64,000 nt of DNA from Torymus aiolomorphi (GCA_036365515.1 CM070874.1:222246442-222310441); one strand, 5' to 3'; counted from the stretch's first letter, positions 10,614 through 22,469 are shown. The notes: generated by a model from the sequence alone, not told the origin. Numbers and translations: made by a program.

Positions 10614-13587
10614 ATGACAGTGCTCCAAGGCAACTTGAACGGCAGTAGCCTGGCTCATGCCTTACTGCCCCAGCTTGCCGAGGAGATGAACGCGGACGTT
10701 ATAATGATTAGCGAGCCGTACAGAGACAGAGACAGCCCGTCTTGGTTCGTTAATACCTCCCGTTCTGCGGCGCTGTGGTTCTGGGAGCGGGCCAGGTCGC
10801 GTATCAAAAGCCAAGGGAGGAGCGAGGACTACGTCTGGGCTCGGGTGTCTGATGTGACGTATGTCAGCGTGTATCTCACTCCGAACTGTAGCGCCGCGGA
10901 GTTCGAACGAAAGGTGGCGGCCCTCGAGGACGCGCTTAGGGACATCCCCGGCCCCGTTATCTTCGCGGGGGACGTTAACGCCAGGGCCATTGAGTGGAGC
11001 ATGACGACGACGAACAAACGTGGACGGCTGCTGTTGAAAATGGCCGCGAGGCTAGACCTAACAGTAGCAAACGTGGGACAGGCGACGACGTACAGGAGAC
11101 CCGGCTATCGCGCATCCATCTCAGACGTGACCTTTTTGACGACTGGACTTCTCCGAAGTGTCGAGGGGTGGCGGGTGTTCGAGGGCTACACGGTCAGCGA
11201 CCACCAGTACATCATCTTCGGAGTGACCGACAAAGCACAGAACAGAACAGGGATCCCCCCAACTCCCGCGAGATGGAACATGAAAAAACTAGACGTTGAC
11301 AAACTGACGGCACAGCTGGACAGGGAACTGGACCCGACAACGGCGATCCCTCGCGGCATAGGTGGTAGGGAAAAGGCTGAAAAGCTAACAGAGGAAACAT
11401 CGGGGCTCTTGAGACGGCTCTGTGATGCCTAGATGCCAAGAAAACGGACGAGACGTGACAAAGAACCGGTGTACTGGTGGATCGAAGATATCGCGCGCCT
11501 GCGACGCGTATGCCTACGGCTCCGACGGAGGACCCAGCACGCCCGCGACAGAGCGGACGCGATGGCCCACTCGGAGGAGTACCGGGTAGCGCGTAAAGAA
11601 CTGAGGCACGCTATCAATGACAGTAAAAAGGAAAGTTGGACCAAACTGATTAACGAGGTGGACTCAGACCCTTGGGGAGCGGGTTACAAGATCGTCACCC
11701 GCAACCTGGGAGGCAACAATCCACCGGTAGTCAGGGACGAAGAAACGATGGACAGAATCATTGACGGACTCTTCCCTACACACTTTGAACAAGGGAGGCG
11801 GGGCGACGATACTGGCGACGACGAGGTGCAGGAGTTCACCCGGGGCGAGCTCAGCTTGGCTGTTGCGCAGCTCTCGGCGGGGAAGGCACCAGGTCCGGAC
11901 GGTATCCCAGCGGAAATCCTCGGAATTGTTGTAAAACGACACCCGGGGATACTCCTGAACCTATATAATACATGCCTGGCGGAGGGCGTGTTCAGCAAAG
12001 ATTGGAAGACGGCGCGGCTGATCCTCATTGATAAAGGAAAGGGTGGGGACCCGGACTCGCCGTCATCCTACATATCGCTGAGCTAGCTGAATACACTTGG
12101 CAAGCTCTTCGAAATGCTTCTTAGACCGCGAATCCAACAGGCGGTTCGGGACCCTGGCGGCCTGAACGACAGACAGTACGGTTTCAGACAAGGACGGTCG
12201 ACGATAGGGGCGATCCAAAAAGTGACCGACTCCTTTGACAGAGCACAGACTAGAACCCACAAGAACAGGCCAATAGTGCTTATGGCAACACTCGATGTAC
12301 GAAACGCTTTCAACTCGGTGAGGTGGACGGACATCGTGCGGGCATTCTCCGACGCTTTCCCGCTACCCCCATACCTTCTCCGAATCCTCAAGGACTATCT
12401 ACGAGACCTTTACATTACGTACGGGACGCAGACTGGGGTCAAGAAAAGAAAAATAACGGCGGGAGTAGCGCAGGGCTCGATCCTTGGCCCCGATATTTGG
12501 AACGTTGCGTTACGATGAGGATCTTCCGATACCGCCGGGGGTCTATCTGGTCGGCTACGCAGACGATCTGATCATCGTCATCACGACCAAGGATACACGA
12601 CTGGCTCAGATGAAGCTGACCCAAGCCACAAGACGGGTGGACGAATGGATGCAAAGTCGGGGACTACAGCTGGCCATGCAAAAGACGGAGTTACTATACC
12701 TAACTAGGAAACGGATAGACACGACGATACCCATGACGGTGGGGACGTCCGTTGTGCATCCTGGACGGTCCGCCAAATATCTGGGGGTGACCCTGGATAC
12801 GAGGATGACCTTCTGGCCGCACATACGTGGCGTCGCTGAGAGATCGGCGTTGAAGACCGCCGCTCTCGCCCGCCTCATGGCAAATACGAAGGGACCGAGA
12901 CCAAGCGTACGACGACTGCTTACGACAGTGACCAACTCGATGCTCCTTTATGGGGCCGAGATATGGGCGGACGCGACGTGAATAGAGAAGTACCGCAAAA
13001 AGATCGCGGCGGTACAAAGACTGGGAGCGCTGCGAATCGCGTGCGCGCACCGCACCGTCTCAGAGGTGGCGGTACTAGTGATCGCAGGGGTTGTCCCAAT
13101 AGACCTTCTCGCTCTCGAGCGGAAGAGGATTTACGAGTACAGCGAAGAAAGGGGAAGAGCGAGGGCCTCCATAGACGCACGAACGACGACGCTGACATCC
13201 TGGCAAACGCGATGGACAGACAGCAACAAAGCCAAGTGGACGAGACATGCGACTCTGGCATAAGAGAGGAGCTGGGGAGGTGAACTTTTACCTGACCCTG
13301 TTCCTATCCGGACACGGATACTTCCGCCAGTATCTTCATCGGATGGGGAAGGTAACGACCCCGTCCTGCAGGTACTGCGGACATAATAGAGACGACACGG
13401 AGCACACATTTTTCGTGTGCCCCGCTGGATAGTCGCGAGACACAGACTACAGACGAAGACAGGTGACATCACACCGGATAACGTCGTGACACTGATGCAG
13501 TCAAGCAAACAAAACTGGGACGACATAGCACGCTACGTGACTCACGTACTACAAGGCAAAAAGACTGACGGTTGCCTTGGAAACTGA
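10614..13587 (+). pseudogene. R1-clade ORF2 (endonuclease and reverse transcriptase)
   Basis: The EN domain shows LQGNLNG, ISEPY, FAGDVNA and TVSDHQ. RT motifs are GKAPGPDGIPAEIL, YGFRQGRSTIGAI, TLDVRNAFNSV, AGVAQGSILGP and the catalytic YADDLIIV. A C-terminal CCHC motif reads CRYCGHNRDDTEHTFFVC. In-frame TAG stops at 11430 and 12084, a frame change near 12515, a TGA at 12979, and frame changes near 13250 and 13430 break it. The RT core residues are intact. The protein would nick the target DNA and prime reverse transcription there. It follows ORF1 after 8 bp, as usual for this clade. Confidence 0.93.
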
Positions 13588-13862
13588 TACAGAAGACGAA
13601 AAATAGACAGACCAGACAAGATATATAAGATTGCCGTAGGGCATAGAAACGCCGACCGGTCCGAAGTAATGTGTATAACAGTTCCGGGCTGGATTCCAGT
13701 GAACGCCACGGGAAAGGTTTTAGGTATGTAGGGGGTATAAATCCCTCACACCGCGGAGCCCGACGCTTCGTGGTGGTCTTAGTGGGCCTCCTTCCATGCT
13801 GTAAGCAAGAACAGGGGCCTCGGAAGATTCACCTAGTACCTCGGAAAAAAAAAAAAAAAAAC

Positions 13863-13872
13863 AGTCTGCAAA
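13863..13872 (+). repeat. Target site duplication, right copy (R1-clade element)
   Basis: Exact copy of the 10 bp at 8546-8555, directly after the A run. Confidence 0.8.
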
Positions 13873-15520
13873 GCTGACACTTTACGCCACCATGGGCGCT
13901 TAGATCGATTCTCGTATCGTCTCCCATCGGATGCACGGAACGAATAGGGATTGTAAAAGTGCTTGCTCATTCCCCTATGAAAAATCAGGTAAGCTAATTT
14001 TTGTACATTTTTATTGAACTGGAATCAAACAATTCGGTTTAACTGCATCCTTTTACTTATAATTTAAATAGCATTTATTGAAAAGTAATTAATATACTGA
14101 TATATGTTTTGCATTCTGCTATTTCTGTTATCATCCTTCCGGTAACTTATGTCATTGTCTAACACCTTTGATTCGTGTCATTAGACAATGACAGAACTTA
14201 CTGTTTATATGCTTTCATCCATAACATAAAGCACAAATCGTAGGGTGGGAAGAAAAAGGCGCAATCTCGGATAGTAGCGATGAAAAATAGAATAGCCCAA
14301 GATGGCACATTCTTACGCGCCAAGATGAAATGACACCTTCTTACGAAATCTTTTTACGAAACGAGACTAGATGGCGCTTTGTTCTTCCAAACAGACGAAA
14401 TGATAATTTCTGACCAATCATTAGTCAAAAAGATCAATGACTGTCATTTCTATATTCATGGATTTTAAATTCTATTTATTATTTATTGTCAAATTGTTGT
14501 AAAAATGATCGTCCAGTTAGCAATGTCGGTAATTTTTATATTTATGTATTTTAAATTATGACTGTCAATGATGATCAAGTTTTTGTCAAAATTACTTTAA
14601 AGTTAGAAAATTTTGACAATTAATCATTCCACATTACTGCACAAATTTTGATGTTATTTTCCTCTCACAAGAGATAGATGAAATTATACTTTTTCCTCAA
14701 TAATTTTCTCAATATGTGCATTTTATGTAAGTGCTAATTTGTTTATTTTCTCTTTTTTTTTATTTAGGATTGGAGCAGACGAAGATGACGCAGCATCGGC
14801 GAACTATAACGCGCAAACATAAAAATATGCACACATATCCGAAGAACAATCGAACAGACGACGACATGCGTGAGTAACTGAAGAAGACGAATATTCAGCA
14901 ACGAGAAGTCGATCGAATCGTCTAACCATAGTTATTAAAAAACGATGATCTTGTACGAGATGTAGAATCATTCTCTGGATATTAAAAGAAACAAGCAAAA
15001 TGTAATAATAGAAAAATATTAAATAAAATGAATATATTGAACTAACATGTGAATAATATTTATATAAAAAAATTTATTTATAAAATCCGAATAAAAAATT
15101 TTTTATGGAATAATATATAATTATATTATAATTTTTACAGAAATATAATAGAAAATAAAATTGCTTTACTGTATTGCATGCTCTGCCGCATGTGCATTAC
15201 GTCTCCCATACAATAATTTTTCTTGTAAACACAATCAAAGAACAACTTTAGAATATATTTTTTATTTCGAACCAATGTACGACGAGAAGCCGTTGACAGT
15301 GGACTTGAACAAGAAAAATTTAATGAAGAATAGAACTTGAAGAAGATTGTTTTCCATTCATATAAGAATTAAAATCACAAACAAATAAATTACAAATGGA
15401 ACCTCAATGAATAGCCATGAAAAAATTACAAGTTAATATTTTCCATAAAATTTTTCCAATTTTTTTCGTGAAAACTTTATTTTTCGAATTTTAATTTAAT
15501 AAAAGTAATCAAAAAATTAT
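13873..15520. other. Non-coding spacer with a 13-bp hairpin
   Basis: No protein-like ORF. A perfect inverted repeat (TGTCATTGTCTAA at 14150-14162 and its complement at 14181-14193) has an 18-nt loop. A pyrimidine tract ending in TTTAG at about 14768 precedes a less AT-rich stretch (14770-14900) that could be an exon remnant, but its reading is not informative. Confidence 0.4.
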
Positions 15521-15524
15521 TTTG

Positions 15525-15561
15525 AGGAAGCTACGTGCCAATGAATTGGCAGCGGTTTTTT
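15525..15561 (+). repeat. Short repeat with the palindrome TGCCAAT-GA-ATTGGCA
   Basis: The stretch from AAGCTACGTGCC to GCAGCGGTTTTTT recurs almost unchanged at 35631-35663, in unrelated surroundings. Here it ends where the Penelope-like relic begins. It looks like the end of a small mobile element, with a 7-bp stem and a 2-nt centre. Confidence 0.6.
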
Positions 15562-15582
15562 TCTTTTGATAATAGTTTATAT

Positions 15583-16551
15583 GAGCAAAGATATTGTTGT
15601 CCAATGGGATCACATTTTCACCTGTTATATCGAATTTAGCAATGGAAAAATTGGAAAGTGTTGCTTTGTCTAAGTTCTAATCTTAATTCTATCCATGATA
15701 GAATTAAATTCACAAAAGTGGTCGAGTCAGACAATCAACTGAGTTTTTTAGATATTAGAGTCATTCGAGTTAATAATAATAGAGTGAAATTAGATTGATA
15801 TGGAAAACCTACATGGTCAGGTAGATTTTTAGATTTCGATTCTCACCACCAATTTGGAAACAAAACAGGTGCGATCAAACGTGTAATTGACAGAGCGATT
15901 AAATTGTCACATAAAGATTTTAGGAAAAACAATTTAAATTTAGTTAGAGAAATATTTATTAAGAATAGTCATCCGGTAAAATTTATTGATAAAATGATTG
16001 ATGAGAGAGTGTGGGAAATTTATAATGGTGGATTGAAGAAGCGGGCAGATAATAAAACAAGGTATAGACATGGAAAGAACGCATATTTGAGTTTACCATA
16101 TGTTAGAGGTTTGTCGGAAAGGATTATAAGGGTTTTTAGTAAACATAATATTCAAGATTTCTTTAGAAACGATAATAATTTAGAAAGGTTATTTAGTAAT
16201 TATAAAGACAAGGATGATAAAGGTTTAAAATCGGGAGTAGTTTATAAAATTAATTGTAGGGATTGTAATGGATGTTATATTGGTCAAACGGGTAGATATT
16301 TGAAGAAGAGAATATATGAACATCAATATAGTTTACGTAGTACAAATTTTAAATCGGATTTGAAAGAACATTGTTTAAATAGTTTACATTCTTTCGATTT
16401 TGGCAGTGTGGATATTTTAGAACAAGGGATTAAGAATAAATATAAGAGGGAAAGCCTTGAAAGTATTCACATTCTAAGGAATAGGAATAATGTAAATTTA
16501 ATGGTAGAGTCAAGTAAATTAGATAACATTTATCGTTCTTTATTAATTTAA
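15583..16551 (+). pseudogene. Penelope-like RT remnant and GIY-YIG endonuclease
   Basis: The reading begins in RT with YEQRYCCPMGS and, after a 1-nt frame change near 15615, SPVISNLAMEKLES. The block that should carry the catalytic YxDD is absent: the text jumps to NSIHDRIKFTKVV and FLDIRVIRV. After a TGA at 15808 the longest open part (215 codons from Met 15904) holds GVVYKINCRDCNGCYIGQTGRYLKKRIYEHQ split over the GIY-YIG fold, with C, Y, R and E residues in the expected places. PLEs use RT plus GIY-YIG for target-primed insertion. This copy is dead because of the lost active site and the stop. Confidence 0.88.
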
Positions 16552-16645
16552 GTGAGAATGGAAAGTTGGAGTGGGGAAGGTGGATAGTGGTGGGGGTAAG
16601 AGGAAATAAGTGGGTATGGGTATATAAGAAGTTGTATCGCGGGTT

Positions 16646-16696
16646 TCATTTCAGTCCCTGAGGAGGAGCCGGAGCGGGCTCGAAACGTTAGGCAAT
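16646..16696 (+). ncRNA. Hammerhead ribozyme-like motif of the Penelope-like element (copy A)
   Basis: The core CTGAGGA (16658-16664) is followed by stem II GAGCC/GGCTC (16666-16670 with 16677-16681) and the core GAAA (16682-16685). The bases after it, CGTT, complete the ACGT palindrome that minimal PLE hammerheads use as a two-base-pair stem III when they pair as dimers. Stem I has an A-C mismatch next to the cleavage site, and there is one extra G between core and stem II, so activity is doubtful. Hammerheads in PLE terminal repeats are established. Confidence 0.65.
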
Positions 16697-16892
16697 TGGG
16701 CAATTTGGTGGTGGGGGCAGTCAGATAGTCCTTTGCTAATAAAGTTTCTTTTTCAGATTTTAATTAAGTTTTTATTTCAGATTCTGCGGGGGTGGTTATA
16801 AACAAGGGCAATATGACTGCCAGAAATATTAATTATTTTAATTTAATTTATAAGACTGTAAGACCGGTGGCAAAATTCTCATCAGTTGTCAG

Positions 16893-18535
16893 TCTTCTAT
16901 TCGTTGTTTTAGCGCCCTTATGCAACTTTTCATATCTTGCCGAATCGGTCTGTTGTTCACATGGTCTTTAGTAAAAATTCCAAACATTCTCGAAGTACTA
17001 ACGTTTGTTACCAAAATATTCGCGACCTCTCGTCGCGTATTCGTCAGTTCGTTTTCTGACAAATATTGTCGCTCGATTAAAGTTTCTAAAATTTCCGTGC
17101 CCGTAAGTAAGTCAGTGGATAATATGTATATTAAATTATCGCGATAAGCGAAGGGATGTTCGTCCAGCTGTTGTACCGCTGTAAATCACTATTCTTTATC
17201 GGCGTCGCGCGTCCAAGGTGGCGCAGCATATATTGGCCATGCCTCGGCTGTGAGATAACGGGTTAAGGCTCCGAGATGCCATGGGGACGAATCAGCTGCG
17301 CGGTCGGCACTCTCGACTGCGCTCTCCGCGCTCGGGCATTCTACCTCTCTTATCGGTTCGCGCTCCTCGCCAGCTGGTATATTCGTGCGTGTGGTATCAA
17401 GTGGCTGCGCGGTCGTTGCGCTTTTCCCTATTGGTAGATAAGGTGTAAAGTGCAATGCTTCCAGGTGTAGGTACATAAATTCGTCTCCGTTATTGTTCTG
17501 GTAATGGAGGTACAGGACCTTGCCCCCGCTGTGAAAATGGATGCATAAATTTCTCCCTTAAGTTTTGTAGAATATATATATATATATATATATACACAAT
17601 CGACATACCCGTACTCATTTTGTGAGGATAGTATTTTACAAGCCTTGTGTGGATTGCCGCATACCGCCAAGGTTGGGCTATTCAATAATTTGGCGCGGAG
17701 TTCCGTAGCGATCTTTTTCACGCCCGCTATTTTTATTAGTTAATCAAATATGCAGTACCCTCCAGTGCTGGTTAGTATGTCAGTATAGCGGTGCAAGGTC
17801 AGTTTCAGCTGTGCGCATAGTGCCTTTTACTCATATACATAGAATCTTCGAGTTTCGGTATCCATTGGTCCGCAGGCGGGGCTCTCAGTCTCCTCTCCTA
17901 AATTCGCATTTGTTAAGTTGAGAAGTTCAGGTGTTTGATATTGTCCTCCCTCAGGTACTCTTTCCTCAGTTTGCTGATAATTCCCCATTAGATCATCTAG
18001 GCTTTGTATCCTCGCTATGTTCAAATAACCGTTCGCCGGGGGGCTCTTACTAACCGACCTCATGCTTACGTCACTATCGCAAGCCGGCGTAGTGCGATAA
18101 AATTCCTCCGGGGGCCTGTAGTTTTGCGGAGGTTGATTATCTAGGGACCGGTCAAACGAGGGCATCTCTTCTCCAAACGTAAAGTTGGGCGAAGGATAAT
18201 TCTGCTTGTCTTGAATGTCGGGTCCCCTCGTAGACGAGGATTACCTCCTATCCTCCGGGCTTGGATGTGTGACGGCGGCGTCACATTTTGGTGCCGTTCT
18301 TTGGTGAATTTCCCAAATGTCTATTAGGACTCTCGCTTTTGCAATGACATATCCTCGTTAATACTATCTACTTCCCCAGATAATGTCCCATCCAAAATCT
18401 ACGCCCGATTCATCAACTCGGTTGGCATGCTGTCCTGGTGATTCCCTTCTCCCGCTTGAGACGTCACTTTTTGCTTTTGATCTGCCAGTATCGATTCCCT
18501 AAGTATTGATTCGCTACTCTCTTGTTTACTTCGGG
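16893..18535 (-). pseudogene. Distal part of a decayed minus-strand retroelement, unclassified ORFs
   Basis: Minus-strand open stretches at 17827-18165 (112 aa, acidic, Pro- and Ser-rich, includes SFDRSLDNQPPQNYRPPEEF), 17428-17721 (contains AKLLNSPTLAVCGNPHKACK) and 17189-17476 (MYLHLEALHFTPYLP) read in the same direction as the gypsy gag-pol at 24.7-29.1 kb and probably form its distal portion. I do not recognise a domain; no integrase motif is visible. A short (TA)n run at 17567-17596 lies inside. The original frame is interrupted at the 14-bp duplication at 18536. Confidence 0.4.
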
Positions 18536-18549
18536 ATAAACGATATTTA
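18536..18549 (+). repeat. 14-bp flanking duplication, left copy
   Basis: ATAAACGATATTTA here is repeated exactly at 23762-23775, bracketing the tRNA-like block. Confidence 0.7.
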
Positions 18550-18803
18550 ATTTAATAAGTGAATCTAACGGCTATTCAGGGCGAAATATAATAGATAAGG
18601 AAGGTAACTCGCTTATCAATCACTTTTTTTCTATATATGTGTTTAAATACATATTTAAATTTTTAGAAGCTATTTCACACAATAATAGCAGTCAAAGAAT
18701 TATGCACAATATTATAATAATTAAAGTGCAGTCAAGAATTTTTAAAGGATATGGAAAGGAAAGGTAAACGTATCAGATGAAAAATAAGAACGAAAAAATA
18801 CCG

Positions 18804-18872
18804 GCCCAGGCCGGGGTCGAACCGGCAAACTTCTGCTGCCGGGCAGCTACGCTACCATTTACGCCACAGGGC
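18804..18872 (-). repeat. tRNA-like unit A (inverted)
   Basis: Reverse complement of the tRNA-like core. The B box GGTTCGACCCC is intact. The acceptor has one mismatch and the anticodon loop is one base short, so this is not a working tRNA gene. Confidence 0.7.
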
Positions 18873-18961
18873 TGAAAATCCTTTCCAGACCCTAACCGCT
18901 ACTTAATCGTTCTCAATTTTTATTTCATTAAGTAGCGGTTAGGATCTGGAAAGGATTGTCA

Positions 18962-19031
18962 GCCCAGTGGCGCAAATGGTAGCGTAGGTACCCGGTAAAC
19001 AGATGGTTTTCGGTTCGACCCCGGCCTGGGC
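18962..19031 (+). repeat. tRNA-like unit B
   Basis: The acceptor GCCCAG/CTGGGC is perfect, and the A box TGGCGCAAATGG and B box GGTTCGACCCC are present. The anticodon arm is eroded. Confidence 0.7.
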
Positions 19032-19200
19032 CGTTATTTTTTCGTTCTCATTTGTTATCTTATACGTTTACCTTATCTTTCCATATTCTTTAAAAATTCT
19101 TGACGGCACTTTAATTATTATAATATTGTGCATAATTCTTTGACTGCTATTATTGTGTCAAATAGCTTCTAAAAATTTAAATATTTATTTAAACACATAT

Positions 19201-21752
19201 GGGAGCATACAGCAGAAACGGGTCACCGAGCGCGCGCGGTGCCTTTTTTCGCGTAAAAGGCGCTCTGTTTAACTCGCTCATAATCGTATGCTCCGGCTTT
19301 GAAAAAAAAACCAAGGACCTATATCGAAAGATTTTTTTCTGCTCTTTCCAATTGCGCCATTGTTTTTATTGCGAAACGCGTTCTTCCGGACGAAAACTCG
19401 AGTTGAATATTGAAAGCCATTTTTCTCAAAGTATATCATTTTTTTTTTCAAAATAAATTACACCATTGGAAAGTACAACTCTTAAGCTTCAAAATCCTAT
19501 CTTGGAGAAGTTGGAGAAATAATGGGTTTAAAAGTAACAACATGAAAAAGACAGCGCCGAGGGTCCGCGCGAGCCCCTCGCGCCCGTGCGTACGGCACGT
19601 TTAACTGCACGCTCTATTCAATTCGCTAATAATCGTGTACCAAGTCTCTGAAAAAAGAACTATGACACATATCGATAGATTTTTTCCTGCTCTGTGCAAT
19701 GGTGCTATTATTTTTATTCCGAAATGCTTCCTCCTAGTTGAAAATTCCATTTGAATGTTTAAACTCTATTTTTTCAATAAAATCAGCCTTTTCTTCAAAA
19801 TGAACTATATTCTTCAAAAGTACAAGTCTTAAACTATAAAATATTATATTTTTAAGTTGAAATATGAAAAGTTCAAAAATAGTAAGATCAAAAAGACAGC
19901 GGCTGCCCGAACTTTTTACGCTATGCTCAAGGGCGGATTAATACACGCGATGTGCTATTTCGCCCTTTCTTTTTTGTAAATATAAAATGTTTTGTAACTT
20001 ACAATGCCAATGCGTGGACATAATTTTGTGGATCTAGTTGTAACATTAGTATAATATTACAATGAACTTTGTTCATTGATATAACAAAATTTAAAAAACA
20101 TAATATATTAAACATAAAAATATCCATGAACGCACTGAAAGCAGTGAAACAGAAATTTAAAATAACCTTATAGATTGTTTAATCTGGCATAACAATATTA
20201 CCTTTTCCTTTAAATTCTAATATTTTTACATTTTTTTGATTTTATAATAATTGTCCTTTTTGCGACATCCGCTTCTTTCTTTGTTTGAGTTTTAAGTACT
20301 TTTTCTTTTTTGATCGGTGGATATAATTGAGAATCTTCTGACGCTGAAAATCTTTTAAGTTCTAACTTTTTGGCATCATTTAATAATTTAATAAAATGAA
20401 ACAATTGAGTTCCAGGTATTGTCTTAGCTGAGGCTAGCCTGTTTTGTAGCTTTTCTGTAGCCTTTAAGTAATCGTCTTTTGATGAAAAAAAGCACAAATA
20501 CTCAGTTGCCCATTTGTATAAATCTTGGGGCGTCAATATATAATTATCGGATACTTTCCGTAAACTTTCTCGTCTGGCATTGCTTTTCACGGAAGCACCT
20601 ATTCCATCACCTGCATTTTTTCCGTGGGCTGTTGCATGAAAATGCCACTCAGCATCAGCAGCAAAATCATCATAATGATGCAGAAGATTTTGGAAATTGC
20701 GTTTATTTTTAAAATGTTGCGCAGCTCCATCAGTAAAATAAATAACTTTTCTAACTAAATCGAAAGACTTTTTAAGGAAATTAATTATAATTTCTTGTAT
20801 TAGATAAACTGCAACAACGTCATGAATTAAACTATCTGAGAAAACTACCATGCTTTTGTGTTCAATTTTAGATTGTGATCCTTTATAGTAAATGACTATT
20901 GTAGCTAAACTACATTGATTATTATTATAATGAAATGATTGTGCTGCATCATGTGCTATAAAAGCATAGTTTTCTGAAAAACTTAGAGAAATTAAAAACT
21001 CTCCTTCAGATAAGGATTCTCCCAAGAATTGAAAATAAGAAGACTGTTGTTTAGAAATAAATGAATGAGTCTTAAGTTTATACAAAAGAGGAAAAACAAT
21101 ATCGATAAATGAAGACTTAGAAACGTTTTCAGTTTGCAATGTTGATATATCGGTAGTTTTCATTGAAGGTAGCGCGCTTGGTGCTTGCCATCTAGCGGGC
21201 ACTTCGGGTACTAATCCCGAACAGAAGCATTTCGGAATAAAAATAATAGCACCATTGGAAAGAGCAGGAAAAAATCTATCGATATATGTCCTTAGTTCTT
21301 TTTTCAGAGACTTGGAACACGATTATTAGCGAATTGAATAGAGCGTGTACTTAAACGTGCCGTACGCACGGGCGCGAGGGCCTCGCGCGGATCCTCGGCG
21401 CTGTCTTTTTCATGTTGTTACTTTTAAACCCTTTATTTCTCCAACTTCTCCAAGATAGGGTTTTGAAGCTTAAGAGTTGTGCTTGCCAATGGTGTAGTTT
21501 ATTTTGAAAAAAAACATGATATACTATGAGAAAAATGGCTTTCAATATTCAACTCGAGTTTTCGTCCGGAAGAAAGCGTTTCGCAATAAAAACAATCACA
21601 CCATTGGAAAGAGCAGGAAAAAATATATCGATATAGGTCCTTGGTTTTTTTTCAAAGACGCAGCATACGAATATGAACGAGTTAAACAGAGCGCCTTTTA
21701 CGCGAAAGAGGCACCGCGCGCGCTCGGTGGCCCGTTTCTGTTGGACGCTCCC
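19201..21752 (-). mobile_element. DNA transposon with about 530-bp inverted repeats and ATAT target duplication
   Basis: Nested in a tRNA-like unit. The outer ends are GGGAGC and GCTCCC. The left inverted repeat runs 19201-19730 and the right one 21224-21752. The 4-bp flank ATAT (19197-19200 and 21753-21756) matches the undisturbed sequence of sister units, so it is a true target duplication. Inside each inverted repeat there is a diverged direct duplication of about 400 bp. The single transposase ORF reads on the minus strand. Long TIRs with a 4-bp duplication recall Sola-type elements, but this class assignment is tentative. Confidence 0.8.
20210..21202 (-). CDS. DDE-type transposase of unclear superfamily
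   Basis: An intact 330-codon ORF. The central part reads IYFTDGAAQHFKNKRNFQN, AEWHFHATAHGKNAGDGIG and SVKSNARRESL. I associate these with a transposase-like family widespread in insects and cnidarians, where the Asp residues are candidate metal ligands. The C terminus is Lys-rich and basic. It appears short: the ORF starts only about 20 bp from the right inverted repeat, so an N-terminal DNA-binding part may be missing. It is the only protein gene in the element. Being undisrupted, it may be younger than the host block. Confidence 0.65.
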   Translation of the reverse strand: MPARWQAPSALPSMKTTDISTLQTENVSKSSFIDIVFPLLYKLKTHSFISKQQSSYFQFLGESLSEGEFLISLSFSENYAFIAHDAAQSFHYNNNQCSLATIVIYYKGSQSKIEHKSMVVFSDSLIHDVVAVYLIQEIIINFLKKSFDLVRKVIYFTDGAAQHFKNKRNFQNLLHHYDDFAADAEWHFHATAHGKNAGDGIGASVKSNARRESLRKVSDNYILTPQDLYKWATEYLCFFSSKDDYLKATEKLQNRLASAKTIPGTQLFHFIKLLNDAKKLELKRFSASEDSQLYPPIKKEKVLKTQTKKEADVAKRTIIIKSKKCKNIRI

Positions 21753-21994
21753 ATATATAGAAAAAAAGTGATTGATAAGTTATTTACCTTCCTTACCTAT
21801 TATCTTTCGCCCTGAATAGCCGTTAGATTCAATTATTAAATTAACATAAATCGTCGGGCGTTTCCTTCAAATGATAAAATAATATTGTCTACTTCGGCTG
21901 AAAATAATGCAGACGGGGGAGGGGGGGGGGGGGGGGGTAGGAAATAAAAATTGAGAGCGAGTAAGTAGCGGTCAGGGTCTGGAAAGGATTGTCA

Positions 21995-22064
21995 GCCCAG
22001 TGGCACAAATGGTAGCGTAGCTGCCCGGTAAGCAGAAGGTTGTCGGTTAGACCCCGGCCTGAGC
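21995..22064 (+). repeat. tRNA-like unit C
   Basis: Same fold as unit F. The B box has changed to GGTTAGACCCC and the acceptor has one mismatch. Confidence 0.7.
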
Positions 22065-22469
22065 CGTTATTTTTTCGTTCTCATTTTTTCTCTTATACGT
22101 TTACCTTCCCTTTCCACATACTTTAAAAATTCTTGACTGCACTTTAATTCTTATAATATTGTGCATAATTCTTTGACTGCTATGATTGTGTCAAATAGCT
22201 TCTAAAAATTTAAATATGTATTTAAACACATATATAGAAAAAAGTGATTGATAAGTTAGTTACCTTCCTTATCTATTATCTTCCGCCCTGAATAGCCGTT
22301 AGATTCACTTATTAAATTAACATAAATCGTCGGGCGTTTCCTCCAATTCATAAAATAATATTGTTTGCTTCGGCTAAAAATAACGCAGAGGGATGGGGAG
22401 GGGGGGGGGATTTGGGAAATAAAAATTGCGAACGATTAAGTAGCGGTTAGGGTCTGAAAATGATTGTGA

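Larger units (their letters stand above)
8556..13862 (+). mobile_element. R1-clade non-LTR retrotransposon, near full length
   Basis: About 5.3 kb: a 5' UTR of about 535 bp, a gag-like ORF1, an ORF2 with EN-RT and a terminal zinc motif, a 3' UTR of about 250 bp and an A run ending at 13862. It is flanked by a 10-bp target duplication. It is much more GC-rich than its surroundings, which suggests a younger insertion. Both ORFs carry stops and frame changes, so this copy is not autonomous. The TRAS/R1/Waldo type of architecture fits; the exact family cannot be set from the sequence alone. Confidence 0.92.
15562..16892 (+). mobile_element. Truncated Penelope-like element with terminal hammerhead module
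   Basis: The 5' part of the RT is missing. What remains reads RT motif B', then a C-terminal region with a GIY-YIG endonuclease, then a 270-bp terminal segment. That segment has a TATA-like box, a hammerhead ribozyme-like core and a T/A-rich tail. The same terminal segment lies at 29187-29454. Confidence 0.85.

Noticed and set aside
8790..13261. Many minus-strand ORFs over the R1-clade element
   Set aside because: Antisense shadows of GC-rich coding DNA; none has protein motifs, while the plus strand has all EN-RT motifs in order.
14761..14998. Exon of a host gene after a TTTAG acceptor
   Set aside because: The reading is short and without motif; no donor or partner exon could be placed.
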